This document shows, one piece after another, positions 1 through 10,100 of a stretch of 31,403 nucleotides of DNA. The DNA comes from CAZMXS01 sp964570325 (GTDB taxonomy: Bacteria; Verrucomicrobiota; Kiritimatiellia; CAIQIC01; CAZMXS01), in NCBI GenBank assembly GCA_964570325.1, contig CAZMXS010000056.1, forward strand, positions 1 to 31,403. The letters are read 5' to 3'. The translations under genes and the position numbers were made by a program. The notes beneath the pieces are model-generated. The model was not told where the DNA came from, made no database searches, and was given only the letters and a program-made list of their open reading frames with translations. The number at the start of each line of letters is the position of its first letter. Position 1 is the stretch's first letter.

Positions 1-68
1 CGGACAGGAACCGCCACAGGCGCTGCGCTGCTTGCGTTCCGAGTAAGAGTACGAGCCACGAGTACGAG
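1..68. repeat. 68-bp direct repeat, copy 1
   Basis: These 68 bases recur at 322-389 with a single mismatch (C at 56, G at 377). The copy starts at the window edge, so it may extend further left. Its last 28 bases are built from GAGTAC-like hexamers (gagtaag, agtacgag, cacgagtacgag). The two copies lie 321 bp apart, and the DNA between them (69-321) has no credible gene. I do not recognise a named repeat family. It could be a left-over of a longer intergenic tandem array with a 321-bp period, or a short dispersed repeat. Confidence 0.9.
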
Positions 69-234
69 GGGATGAGCCATCGCGCAAGCAAGCGTCCCAC
101 GACCGGCTGGCCGGCTGGGCGCGGGGAAAATCACGCCCCACCAACGGCGGGCGTCGCGTTCGGCGCATTGGGTCGGGCGAGTCCGCGAGCCCCCAAACGG
201 GAGCGCGTCAGCTTGGCCCGGCGGCCAGGCGGAA

Positions 235-267
235 CGGGGGCCGCTGGACTCCTGTCCGCGGCCCCCG
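235..267. other. perfect 10-bp inverted repeat (hairpin)
   Basis: CGGGGGCCGC at 235-244 is exactly complementary to GCGGCCCCCG at 258-267, with a 13-base loop between them. It lies inside the non-coding stretch separating the two direct-repeat copies. No run of T follows on either strand, so a standard intrinsic terminator is not supported. It may be a structural part of the repeat unit or the 3' end of a transcript from outside the window. Confidence 0.55.
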
Positions 268-321
268 TGACAACGCCGCAGACGGGCCAGGATCACGCGC
301 GAACCGTTTGGCCCAAGGCGC

Positions 322-389
322 CGGACAGGAACCGCCACAGGCGCTGCGCTGCTTGCGTTCCGAGTAAGAGTACGAGGCACGAGTACGAG
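322..389. repeat. 68-bp direct repeat, copy 2
   Basis: This is the second copy of the repeat at 1-68, with 67 of 68 positions identical. It ends 49 bp before the ATG of the glycoamylase-like lipoprotein gene, so it sits where that gene's promoter would be expected. The whole stretch 1-438 has no supportable gene: open frames there have no recognisable product and read through the repeats. Apart from the repeats and the hairpin at 235-267 I see nothing in it. Confidence 0.9.
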
Positions 390-438
390 AACAGACTGTG
401 GCTTGCCCATTGCCGGCGCACCTGTTACGGTCATCTCC

Positions 439-2973
439 ATGCGCACACGATGGCTGCTGCTGCCCATGCTGCCGGCCCTGTTCCTGATTGGTTGCAGGAC
501 GGCCACGCCGCCGGCGGCGATACCGGATTGTCTGGCCCCCTATTCGTTCACACCGGAGCAAAACCGGTTTTTTGATGAATTGCAGCGCCGCATCGTCAAT
601 TACTTCTGGACCGAGGTCTATCCCGAGACCGGCATCGCAATTGACCACACGGAAAACCGGACCGGCAAGGTCGCCGCCACCGGATTCGAGCTGGCCGCCA
701 TTTGCATCGGCGTCGAACACGGCTGGATCCCCCGCGCCGATGGCTATGCGCGCGCACGGCAAATCCTGCACGCCTTCTGGGACGACCCGGCCGATCCCGC
801 CGACCCTTTTGCGGAAGGACGATTCGGACTCTATTGGCATTATCTTGACGGTAAAACCGGGCGAATGCTCCCGCTGGATTGTGTCGCGATGTGCGATAGC
901 GCTGACTTCATCGCCGGCGCCGTCGTGGCCGGCGAGTATTTCAAGGACACCGAAGTGGCCACCCTGGCGCGCCGCATCTATGATAATGTGCAATGGGACC
1001 AGTTCGTGTCTCGTAACCCGGACGGATCGCCTGGCCTGCTTTCTTTCGGGTGGGTGCCGCGCGGTGTCTCGGAAAACTACCCGGACACGGATGGCCTGCT
1101 CGGCTTCAACATGGTCGGCTTCGCGGATAATTCCCTGCTGATCTACGCCCTCGCCCTCGGTTCCGATACTCACCCGATCCCGCCCGCCACTTGGGAACAA
1201 TACGTGGATTCCTTCGGCTTTGATGAATACGGCGGCTTTGCTTGCGCGATGGCCGGCGCGCTGTTCTGCCGGCAGGTGCCCGCCGCCTTCATTCCGTTCA
1301 GCCGTCTGCGCGACCGCAAGCTGGACTACTTCCTTGATACCGTCAACGCGATTTTGGCCGACCGCGCTTTCAACATGCAGGAAAACGGCTATCCACCGGA
1401 ACTCTGGGGCCTGACCGATTGCTTCGGCCGGGACACCTATTCCCATTCGGCGCCGCCCGGCTCCATCATGAACGATGGCACCGTCGGCTGCACCGCCTTC
1501 GCCGGCGCGCTGCCACATGTCCCCGCGCCCGCCTGGAACGCGATGCAGTACGTCCTCCAACGCTACAGCAACCGCGTCTGGGGTCGCTACGGCTTCACCA
1601 GCTCGGTCAACGCCCGCAACGACTTCGTCAGCCCCCTCTATGTCGGCATCGAATTAGGCCCGCTAATCATGCTGATCGAAAACGCGCGCAGCGGCCTGAT
1701 TTGGGATCTGTTCGGACGCACGACCATCACGAGCAATTTCGTCCGCCGCGCGCGCATGAGCGGCGTGGTGGACGACTTCGAACTGCCGCCGGAAGCGCCC
1801 CCCTATGCCGTCTGGACCGCAACCGGCGGCGCCGTGGCCGCCAGCGATGACCGCCCCCAGCATGGCCGCCGGTGTCTTGCACTACAACCATCTAATGACC
1901 CGACTTCCAAACAAGAAATGCGTATTGACGGCGTATTGACCCGAAACAACCTGCATCAGTTTCATTTCAATCAGTATCTTTCGGTGTGGACACGCGACTT
2001 TGAATTGGGGCGCTGCGAAATGATCTTGGACGGCCGCGCGGTCGCGTTGAAAACGATCGGCTCATTGACTGATGGCGAATGGGTGGACCATTTCTTCGCG
2101 GTGCCCTCCGCCCCGTCAACCGCCGCTATTTGCGGGCTCCGGTTGACAGGACGAGTGGCGGGCGCAACGCCGGCCATAGACAACCTGTCGCTTGAAGCAC
2201 GTGCGCAACTTCAGACGCTGCCCGCCGTCACCGACCTGCGCGCCCGCCCGGCCAAGGTTCCCGGGGCCGTCGCTGTGGAATGGACGGCGCCGGCCGACGA
2301 GGAAGGCCGCGGCGCCGCCGCTTTCCGCCTCCGGACCGCGCCGGCGGATGGGCGCGGGCCCGCGACAGAAACGATTCTGGCGCCAAACGCGCCGGTCGGC
2401 GGAACGGAGCGGCACTTGCTGCCGGCGGCCGGCGGCCAGCCCGCTCAATTTGCCGTCGCCGCGATTGACGAGCGGGGACGGCGCGGGCCGTGGTCGAATA
2501 CGGCGGAGACCACGCCCGCGGCGGGGACGCTGGACCTGCTCATCAGCGATTTCGCGGCCGGCCCGGGCAACGCCCTGGTGAACTGGAACACCAACTGGAC
2601 ATTGCGAGTGGCCGATAATGGGTGCGGCGGACGATGCCTGTGCATTAACTATAAAAAGGCCAGCAGTTGGGATTATTTCTTCCTCAAGGTGGACCCGCAG
2701 ATGGTGGCGCTGCACCGATATATTGAGGTGGACGTGCGCGGACGGGTCCGATTGCTGGGCAAACTCTGGTGCCGCGACGGTTTCGAGCAGGATCTGGACG
2801 CGCTGGATTCAACTTCGGACACCGTCTGGACCACGCTGCGCTTCGACACGCGGAAAGCGCCGCTGATCCGGCCGGGCCGCGATGAAGTGCGGCGATTTTT
2901 GTTGTTCGTTGAACCGGGCCGATGGGGCGTCGAGGGATCGTTCTGCATTGATCGGCCGCGATATAGTAATTAG
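439..2973 (+). CDS. glycoamylase-like (PF10091/COG5368-type) lipoprotein
   Basis: An 844-residue exported lipoprotein. The ATG at 439 is chosen over an upstream TTG at 403 because it gives a short basic start (MRTR), a hydrophobic core and a lipobox LIGC with the modified cysteine at residue 19. Residues about 30-440 resemble the PF10091 'glycoamylase' (alpha/alpha)6 domain: FFDELQRRIVNYFW near the start, then an ATGFELAA segment and GVEHGWI. This family includes GH144 endo-beta-1,2-glucanases, so the name glucoamylase should not be read as a proven starch substrate. A beta-rich module follows (about 442-590), then a fibronectin-III-like stretch (about 595-695) and a C-terminal jelly-roll-like module (about 705-844), probably carbohydrate-binding. 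It stands alone, convergent with the protease gene at 3077. Family assignment is fairly sure; the substrate is not. Confidence 0.85.
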   Translation: MRTRWLLLPMLPALFLIGCRTATPPAAIPDCLAPYSFTPEQNRFFDELQRRIVNYFWTEVYPETGIAIDHTENRTGKVAATGFELAAICIGVEHGWIPRADGYARARQILHAFWDDPADPADPFAEGRFGLYWHYLDGKTGRMLPLDCVAMCDSADFIAGAVVAGEYFKDTEVATLARRIYDNVQWDQFVSRNPDGSPGLLSFGWVPRGVSENYPDTDGLLGFNMVGFADNSLLIYALALGSDTHPIPPATWEQYVDSFGFDEYGGFACAMAGALFCRQVPAAFIPFSRLRDRKLDYFLDTVNAILADRAFNMQENGYPPELWGLTDCFGRDTYSHSAPPGSIMNDGTVGCTAFAGALPHVPAPAWNAMQYVLQRYSNRVWGRYGFTSSVNARNDFVSPLYVGIELGPLIMLIENARSGLIWDLFGRTTITSNFVRRARMSGVVDDFELPPEAPPYAVWTATGGAVAASDDRPQHGRRCLALQPSNDPTSKQEMRIDGVLTRNNLHQFHFNQYLSVWTRDFELGRCEMILDGRAVALKTIGSLTDGEWVDHFFAVPSAPSTAAICGLRLTGRVAGATPAIDNLSLEARAQLQTLPAVTDLRARPAKVPGAVAVEWTAPADEEGRGAAAFRLRTAPADGRGPATETILAPNAPVGGTERHLLPAAGGQPAQFAVAAIDERGRRGPWSNTAETTPAAGTLDLLISDFAAGPGNALVNWNTNWTLRVADNGCGGRCLCINYKKASSWDYFFLKVDPQMVALHRYIEVDVRGRVRLLGKLWCRDGFEQDLDALDSTSDTVWTTLRFDTRKAPLIRPGRDEVRRFLLFVEPGRWGVEGSFCIDRPRYSN

Positions 2974-3076
2974 CGAGCCGCTGGTTTTAATCAGTTATCG
3001 GCGCGGCCGCTGACAAGAAAACCGGCACCTGTCTCTCACCCGAAATACCGATCCGAGATTTCTCGTTCGCGCGCGA

Positions 3077-5761
3077 CTATTCCTCCGCTACGCAATAGAA
3101 CCGGCGGTTAATCCCGGAAACCTGATCCGTGTACACATTCTGCGGCGGTGTGGCCGCGATGTGCGGCCGCAACGTCTGGAAGCCATCGGCGACAACCGGC
3201 GCATAGAGCAACGTGTAGTGCGCGCCCGCCACACTCCGCCAGCGCAATACAAACTCGGTTCCCGCGCCGGACATACGGTTGGTCGTCAGGCTGAACGGAT
3301 AGCTCAGCACATGGAATGTTTCGCTGATGCCGGACCAGTTGGCGTTGGTCCCGGTCACCCGCAGGCAAATGGCGGTCGCCGGCCCCGCCACGGCCACCTG
3401 ACCCGCCCAACAACCATTGGTGAAAACGGGCAGATTCGTGGGTGCGACCGCCGGCGGAGGCGGCGCGCTGCCCAGTCGGATGGCCGGAAAAGCCACGGAT
3501 ACTTGCGGGGGCGGCGTATCACCCGACCAGGCCAGCGGATTCCCGTAACCACTGTCGGTTGTGTAGTACAACGTGCGCGAGACAAGGCCCGAGCTAAGCG
3601 CGCTAATACCGTTTTCCGTGTAGGCGGAGTTGTTGAAACTGAAATCAATAAGCAGGTTGCTGACGCCGTTATAGGCAAAGGTATTGGTGAATACGAAAGC
3701 GATCCAACCCGTGCTGGTGACCGTGGGATGGGCCTGGTACACCGTCGTCCATCCGTCGCTTTCCCATCCCGGGGAGGGCGGATAGGCCGCCAGCGGTGTG
3801 TGTTTGATTCTAATGGTGCAGTTGCTGAGCATCTGGAGCGGCTTGGTCTGGATATTGACGGCCAGCGCGCGCAGCGTTTTGGCTGCGCCCAGCTCGTTGG
3901 TCAGATAGATTACCTGGGTGCGGGCATCGTGATAATACGTCGGGAAGGGCATGGCCCAGGCCCCATGCTCGGGGCCGACCTCAGTCCACCGCACCCACGG
4001 ATCCACGCGCAGCGCCGCCCGCGCCGTATGCCCGGTCGCGAGCGAATCAAAGACGTTGACGGCCGCGACCTGCACCGCGAACAGTTGGCCGGTCGTCTGG
4101 GGTGAGGGCTGATGATTGAAAACATAGTGGTCAATCCCCAGCGGGCCGGCGGGCGGGGCCACCAGAAACACGCGCGCGCCGAGGCCGGTGGGCGCCGAAA
4201 AATACTGGGGGATATCCTTGTAATAGCGCTGGGTGTAAGCAAAGGCGGATGCTTCTTGGAACGACACATAGCCATCGCGGTTGGCATCGGCATCGCATGC
4301 CGCGCCGTCCAGCCACGGCTGGACCCCGGGGTAGAAGCCGCGCATCGCGGCGGTCCAATAGTAACACCATTGATCATAGGTTGGCGACGTGCCGCCGGCC
4401 CATGAGGAAGCGTCGTTCGGCGCGGCCGTGGCGATCACGCGCTGGGGTTGATTCAGATCATTGATAAATCCGCCGCTAAAGCACTGCTCCATTACGAACA
4501 GGACCGGGCACGGGAAATTAGTGGTCAACTTCTTCAACGTCACATCCCGCAGCACCTGGTACATCCACAAGTTCAATTCCGTGTCCCAGTCGCCGCCGCC
4601 GGCGGTCGGGCCGCCGTGGTCGGTGAAAAAAACAAAAAGCTGATCGTTGCTGTTGAGGATCGTCCGCAACTGGACCAATGTGTTGCTCACCGCGGCGGCC
4701 GATCCTTCGTTGTCTATGTCCGTGTCGCCGTCGCCGTCCAGATCCACGGGAGAACTGGTGCCGTCGCTGCGGTCAATGGCCGGATTCGTCCCATCCGCGA
4801 TCAACGCAAAAATATGCTGGTCGCTATATCCGTATTTTTTAGTCAGGGTGCTGTAGATGAACGCGGCGTCGCCCCAGTACCGGATGTGGTTGTTGTTGGT
4901 GTCGTAACCGCCCGAAACAATCACGGCATAACAGTTGGAAACGGCGCCGTCATAGCGGATGCCCGCCACCGCCGGCGGCGGGCCGTCCGGAGTGGCGGCG
5001 CGCGCCGGGGCCCGGTACGGGATCAACACCGGCAGGTTTTCCCCAACCGGGCCGGTCGGGGCGTCCGATTCCACCGTCAGCGGGGTCAGCGCATATTGCA
5101 CGGCCACCGCCGTGAGATCCCGCGCCACGAACACGTAGCGGCAGGGGTGCGCCCAGTTGGCCGCCGGCGCGTCATCAATAAAGAACAGCCAGTAATCCGT
5201 CCACGGAGTGTGCACGGCGCGCCCGCCCCAGGTAACCAGCCGCGCATGGGCGGAATCCAGCGGCGTCAGCCAGCCGGAAAACTCGGCCGGTTCCGCCCGG
5301 TCGGTAAGCAACAGCGACGCAACCAATCGCCGTGCCGCTTCAAAATCCGCCGCCGGCTGCGCCGGCAAGCTGGAAACGGTCAGATAGAGTGGCTTAATGC
5401 CCGCCACGCGCCGCCGGACACCGAACTCATACATCCGACCGCCGATCACCGGGGTATAATGGAGCGACCACACTTCGCCGCCTCGGTCAACGGCACTCCG
5501 CACGGCCGGCGCCAGCTTCAGTTGATCAGCCGGCAGGCCGGTGGCCCGCGCGAACAATGCCGCCATAATCTCCGCCGGCGGCGCGGACGCCGGCGGCGGC
5601 GCGTCCGGGGTTGCGTCCGGCGCCGTCAGCCGCACACTGTCCTGTGCCAGCCGGTCGCCCCATGCGCGCGCGGCGGCATCCGGGGCGACAGCGGCCGCCG
5701 GCGCGATCAGCGCGAGCGCCAGCAAACCGGCCAGCCCCAACGACCGATATCGTTCGCGCAC
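3077..5761 (-). CDS. secreted C13/caspase-fold cysteine protease
   Basis: An 894-residue secreted protein. The start is a GTG at 5761, supported by AGGGG five bases upstream and by an N-terminal signal sequence (RERYRS, then a Leu/Ala-rich core). The same frame stays open upstream to about 6397 but there runs antisense to the FIST gene. The catalytic dyad of clan CD (C13 legumain-like) is visible: His382 in FFTDHGG and Cys427 in VMEQCFSGGF, 45 residues apart. An Asp-rich run (DLDGDGDTDID, from residue 340) precedes the His. A perfect EF-hand loop (D492 to E503, DANRDGYVSFQE) follows the Cys, which suggests calcium dependence. The last 60 residues are a Tyr-rich module (YTLLYAP ... NVYTD ... 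RFYCV) of a type seen at the C-terminus of secreted PVC proteins. Residues 30-330 are of unknown function and may be a propeptide. Confidence 0.85.
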   Translation of the reverse strand: MRERYRSLGLAGLLALALIAPAAAVAPDAAARAWGDRLAQDSVRLTAPDATPDAPPPASAPPAEIMAALFARATGLPADQLKLAPAVRSAVDRGGEVWSLHYTPVIGGRMYEFGVRRRVAGIKPLYLTVSSLPAQPAADFEAARRLVASLLLTDRAEPAEFSGWLTPLDSAHARLVTWGGRAVHTPWTDYWLFFIDDAPAANWAHPCRYVFVARDLTAVAVQYALTPLTVESDAPTGPVGENLPVLIPYRAPARAATPDGPPPAVAGIRYDGAVSNCYAVIVSGGYDTNNNHIRYWGDAAFIYSTLTKKYGYSDQHIFALIADGTNPAIDRSDGTSSPVDLDGDGDTDIDNEGSAAAVSNTLVQLRTILNSNDQLFVFFTDHGGPTAGGGDWDTELNLWMYQVLRDVTLKKLTTNFPCPVLFVMEQCFSGGFINDLNQPQRVIATAAPNDASSWAGGTSPTYDQWCYYWTAAMRGFYPGVQPWLDGAACDADANRDGYVSFQEASAFAYTQRYYKDIPQYFSAPTGLGARVFLVAPPAGPLGIDHYVFNHQPSPQTTGQLFAVQVAAVNVFDSLATGHTARAALRVDPWVRWTEVGPEHGAWAMPFPTYYHDARTQVIYLTNELGAAKTLRALAVNIQTKPLQMLSNCTIRIKHTPLAAYPPSPGWESDGWTTVYQAHPTVTSTGWIAFVFTNTFAYNGVSNLLIDFSFNNSAYTENGISALSSGLVSRTLYYTTDSGYGNPLAWSGDTPPPQVSVAFPAIRLGSAPPPPAVAPTNLPVFTNGCWAGQVAVAGPATAICLRVTGTNANWSGISETFHVLSYPFSLTTNRMSGAGTEFVLRWRSVAGAHYTLLYAPVVADGFQTLRPHIAATPPQNVYTDQVSGINRRFYCVAEE

Positions 5762-5873
5762 CTGTACCCCTTTTTTTGTTAACGACCAGCGCCCAGCCAG
5801 CGCCCGCACCCTGGCGCCCAAGTCTGTTGGGCGTTCTTTCTGAAAACCCCGTAGCCCGCGCGCTTTCGTTTTT

Positions 5874-5902
5874 ATTTTACACCGCAATCCGACAGGCGTT
5901 AA
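5874..5902 (-). promoter_or_regulatory. candidate promoter for the C13 protease
   Basis: On the minus strand TTAACG (5902-5897) and TAAAAT (5879-5874) are separated by 17 bases, a sigma-70-like arrangement. It lies about 110 bp upstream of the GTG at 5761, in the 226-bp gap between divergent genes. The match is to hexamers only. Confidence 0.4.
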
Positions 5903-5923
5903 CACGCGGCACGTTGAAAATGC

Positions 5924-5952
5924 TTTCCGTCCGCCGGGCGGGCCGCTATGAT
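5924..5952 (+). promoter_or_regulatory. candidate promoter for the FIST-kinase-CDF operon
   Basis: TTTCCG (5924-5929) and TATGAT (5947-5952) are 17 bases apart, and the ATG of the FIST gene follows 35 bases after the -10 hexamer. A GGAGGG ribosome site sits just before that ATG. The -10 is close to consensus and the -35 is weak. Confidence 0.4.
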
Positions 5953-5987
5953 TCGGGACAGGGCCAGGAAAAGAACTGGAGGGCATC

Positions 5988-7103
5988 ATGTATCTTGTTG
6001 ATTCATCGCCCAATGCAATAGTCCGGCAAATCCGCGCCGACCCGCCGCGAAAAGATGAAACACTGCTGATCTTGTTGGCGGAAAAGGGCCGGCCGGAACT
6101 CACGGATCTGGTCGCGGCCTTGAACACGATCCCGGTTTCATTTTTTGGCGGATTCTTCCCGGCGCTAATCGCTGAAGGCCGCCGGTATGACACGGGCGCC
6201 GTGCTCATTCGCCTGCCCCATCTGGCTCCGCCGGTGATGGTCGCCGGTCTGGACCAGGGCACGCTCGATCTGCCCGATTTCAAACTCCCGCCCGACGCGC
6301 TGGCGCGGCGGCCGACCGCCATTGTGCTGGTGGATGGGCTGGCCCCCAACATTGGTGCTTTCCTCGCCGAGTTGTTCCGCCGGTTTGGCGGTTCCATCCA
6401 CTATCTTGGCGGCGGCGCCGGCTCTTTAAGCCTGCAACCGATGCCGTGCCTGTTCGGACCGGCGGGCGCCGCCGGCAACGCGGCAATCGTGCTGTTCACG
6501 CGCTGGGCCTCCGCGCTGGGCGTACGCCATGGCTGGGAAAAGGTGGCCGGCCCGGTCGTGGCCACGCGGACCCGCCGGAATGTGATCCGTGAGCTGAACT
6601 GGAAAAACGCATTCGCTGTTTACCAGGAAATCGTCAGCCGGGATCTCCAGACCCGCTTCACCCTGAAACAGTTCGCGGATGTCGGCCGGACGTACCCGTT
6701 CGGCATCGTCAAGGAGAACGCCGAGAACGTGGTGCGCGATCCGGTGAGCGTCAACGCGGCGGGCGAGATCGTCTGCGTCGGCGAAATCCCCGAGAACACC
6801 GCGTTGAATATCCTGCGGGGGCGCGCGGACCAGCTCATCGCCGCCGCCGGCCAGGCGGCCGCCGATTGCCGGCAACGGCATGCCGGCCCGGCGCGGTTGG
6901 CGCTGGTGGCCGATTGCATTTCGCGCGCGCTGTACCTGGGCGACCGGTTCGCGGATGAACTGCGGGCGGTCGGCGCCAGCCTGGATCACCCAGATTCCCC
7001 ACTGGAGGGCATGCTGACGCTGGGCGAAATTTCATCCTTTGGCGAGGGCTTCCTGGAGTTCTTCAACAAGACCATTGTCGTGGGCGCATTATTCGATGAG
7101 TGA
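5988..7103 (+). CDS. FIST-domain sensory protein
   Basis: A 371-residue protein of the FIST family (FIST_N followed by FIST_C), predicted small-molecule sensors often found beside or fused to signalling enzymes. The N-terminal half shows the expected alternation, with SFFGGFFPALIAEGRRY and then IVLVDGLAPNIGAFLAELFRRFG and the glycine-rich YLGGGAGSL. The C-terminal half (from about residue 210) carries the FIST_C-like segment ending in SSFGEGFLEFFNKTIVVGA. GGAGGG lies six bases before the ATG. There is no signal peptide or membrane segment, so it should be cytoplasmic. Its stop lies 8 bp inside the next gene, a hybrid histidine kinase, which strongly suggests that FIST supplies the input to that kinase. 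The ligand cannot be read from the sequence. Confidence 0.88.
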   Translation: MYLVDSSPNAIVRQIRADPPRKDETLLILLAEKGRPELTDLVAALNTIPVSFFGGFFPALIAEGRRYDTGAVLIRLPHLAPPVMVAGLDQGTLDLPDFKLPPDALARRPTAIVLVDGLAPNIGAFLAELFRRFGGSIHYLGGGAGSLSLQPMPCLFGPAGAAGNAAIVLFTRWASALGVRHGWEKVAGPVVATRTRRNVIRELNWKNAFAVYQEIVSRDLQTRFTLKQFADVGRTYPFGIVKENAENVVRDPVSVNAAGEIVCVGEIPENTALNILRGRADQLIAAAGQAAADCRQRHAGPARLALVADCISRALYLGDRFADELRAVGASLDHPDSPLEGMLTLGEISSFGEGFLEFFNKTIVVGALFDE

Positions 7104-10100
7104 GCCGGAACCCCAGAACGTCGCGGCGGACATCGCGCGGCTCTATGAGCTGTCGCTGTCCGTCGGCCAGTCGCTGGATCTGCAGGCCGACTGCGATGGA
7201 TTCCTGCGGACGCTGATGGCCCGGAAAAACCTGGGCTATGCCTCGGTCTGGATTGACGAAACCCTGTTGCAATCACCCGAACCGGATTCCGCGCCGGTCG
7301 GCGCGGAGGGCGGCAACTTGAAACTCGTCTATGCCAATCCGCAATCGCGGCCCGCGACGGACCAGATTCCGCCCGACCACCCGCTCCTGCGGGAGCTGGG
7401 CGAGCGCGACGCCCTCTCCGTCGCGGCCGCGGACCCCGGATTCGCCGCATTGCTGACCGAGCGCGATGTCCACCAAGGCGCCTTCCTGGTTTTCCGCCTC
7501 GGCCGGATCGGATTGCTCAAATTGCTGGCCACCAATCGGACACACGCCTTTCCGGAAACCGAGATCAACCAGTTGCGCAATGTCGTCGCCAAGTTCACGG
7601 TTTCGCTGGAAGGCTGCCTGGCCCACCGCCGATTGCGGCGCGAGGCGGAAGAGCGCCAGCGGGCGGAGAACCGGCTGCGGCGGGTCAATGAATCCTTTCT
7701 CCAATTCAGCCCGGACCCCATTCAGAACATCCAGCGGCTGACGGCGCTCTGCGGCGAATTGATTGGCGGAACCTGCGCCCTGTATAACCGCCTCGACAGC
7801 GACCTGCTGTGTATGGTTGGCCGCTGGCAGGCGCCGCCGGACCTGCCCCTGCTGGACCGCGCCGAGGGCCAGATTTGCCACGATGTGCTGGCGCACTCGC
7901 CCGAGCGCATTGTCGTGATCCGTAACCTCAGCTCCAGCGCCTACCGGCTGACCAGCCCGCTGGTCAACCGGCACGGGCTGCAGACCTACTGCGGCCGCAC
8001 GGTCAGTTTTGACGGCCAGCCGCGAGGCGTCCTCGCCGTGCTATTCGCGGGCGATTTCGAGCCGGGACCCGGCGACCGCAAGCTGCTGAGTTTCTGCGCG
8101 GCCGCGATCGGCATCGAGGAGGAGCGGCTGGTCGCGCAAACCCGGCTGCTGACCCGCCTGCGCTATGAGAAAGGACTGGCGGCCTGCGCCCGCGCCCTGT
8201 TCGAGGCCGGCGATCTGCACGAGGCCCTGCGCCATCTGCGCGAGGCCGCGCTGGCCTGCCGCGTGCTGCTGGTGGAAAACATACGCGACGCCGCCCGCGG
8301 CCTGTGCACGCGCGTGGTCTGCGACGCCGGCACCACGCTGGCCGGCGACCAGCCCGCGCCGGAGTTCACGCCGCTGCCCGCCGCCTGGAGCGCGCATTAC
8401 GAGCACTGGCGCGCGGAACTCAGCGCCGGGCGCTGGATCTGCGCGCGCGCCGGCGAGTTCGGCCCGGAAGAGCAGGCGCGCCTGGCCGCGCACAGCGTCC
8501 GCACCGCGCTGATCCTGCCGATTTTCGCCGGAGACGCCTGGTTCGGCTCGCTGATCTTCGCGCATCCCGACCCCGCCTTTGAGTGGAGCGAGGACGATGT
8601 CCGCCTGCTGCAGACGGGCGCCGGCCTCATCGGAACCTACCTGGAGCGGCGCCAGGCCGCCGCGGCGCTGGCCCAGAGCGAGGACAAGTACCGCAACGTG
8701 GTCGAGCGGGCCAACGACGGCATCCTGATCATCCAGGATGGCGTCGTGAAATTCGCTAACCGGGCGCTGGTGCGCCTGACCGGTTTTTCGCTGGAGCAGG
8801 CCCTCGGCGTTTCGTTCCTGGATTTCATCGCCCCGGATGAGCGGGCCCGGGTGGGCGAGCGCTACCAGCGCCGGATGGCCGGCGAGACGGTACCGCCCGT
8901 TTACGAAACGGTGATCATGCGGCCCGATGGCACACGTTTTGAGGTCGAGGTCAACGCCGGCCTGACCACCTATGCCGACCGGCCGGCCGACCTGGTTTTT
9001 GTGCGGGACGTCACCGAGCGCCGCAAGACCGAGCGCGAGCGGGCGCGCCTGGCCATGGCGGTCGAACAAACCGCCGACGCCGTACTGATTACCGACCAGA
9101 ACGGCGACATCCTTTACGTGAATCCCGCGTTCGAGCGAATCACCGGCTACGGGCGACACGAGGTGCTGGGCCGCAACCCGCGCCTGCTCAAGAGCGGGCG
9201 GCAAACGCCGGCGGTCTACCGCGAGCTGTGGACCACGATCCAAGCGGGCCGCACCTGGCAAGGCCGGTTCATCAACCGGCGCAAGGACGGCGCCGCGGTC
9301 ACGTGCGACACGACCATCACGCCGATCCTCGACGAGGGCGGCGCGATCATCAGCTTCGTCGGCGTCCAGCGCGACGTTACGCGCGAACTCGAAATCGAGC
9401 AGCAGTATTATCAAGCGCAAAAGACCGAGTCCGTCGGCCGGCTGGCGGGCGGTATTGCGCACGACTTCAACAATATCATGACCTCGATCCTCGGGTTCGC
9501 GACCCTGGCCATGGATGGGCTGGACTACTCCCACCCGATCCGCGAAAATCTGAAGGTCATCGTCAAGGAAGGCGAGCGCGCGGCCAACCTGACCCGGCAA
9601 TTGCTGGCCTACAGCCGACGGCAGATGATGGACATCCGCCCGCTTGACATCAACGCGTTGCTGCTGGACATGCAGACGTTGCTGCACCGCCTGCTGGGCG
9701 AGGATATCGAGCTGGTCATCCAAACGGACGAGCGCGCCGGGCGCGTGCTGGCGGACCTGACCCTGCTCAAGCAGGTGATCATGAATCTGGTCGTCAATGC
9801 CCGCGACGCGATGCCCCGTGGCGGCCGGCTGTCTATCCGCACCGCGCACGTCACACTCGACCCCGCCTTCTGCGCCGGCCGTAAATCGCTCAAGCCCGGC
9901 GACTACGTTCTGCTGACCGTCCGCGACACCGGCGCCGGCATGACCGCCGAGGTCAAGGCGCACATCTTCGAGCCGTTCTTTACCACCAAGCCGGTCGGCC
10001 AGGGCACCGGGCTCGGGCTCGCCAGTGTTTACGGCATTGTCCAGCAATTCAAGGGCGCCATTGATTTCCAGAGCGAGCCGGGCGCAGGCACGCTGTTCAT

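Noticed and set aside
301..325. Similarity of bases 301-325 to 31258-31282 (ACCGTTT..GGCCCA..GGC)
   Set aside because: Only about 15 GC-rich positions agree with gaps; not enough to claim a dispersed repeat.
208..1560. Long open frame on the minus strand opposite the glycoamylase gene
   Set aside because: It is antisense to a clear lipoprotein gene, Arg/Gly/Ala/His-rich, with no domain; a by-product of high GC content.
4448..5782. Open frame on the plus strand opposite the protease gene
   Set aside because: The minus strand has the signal peptide and the catalytic His and Cys; the plus product is Arg-rich without motifs.
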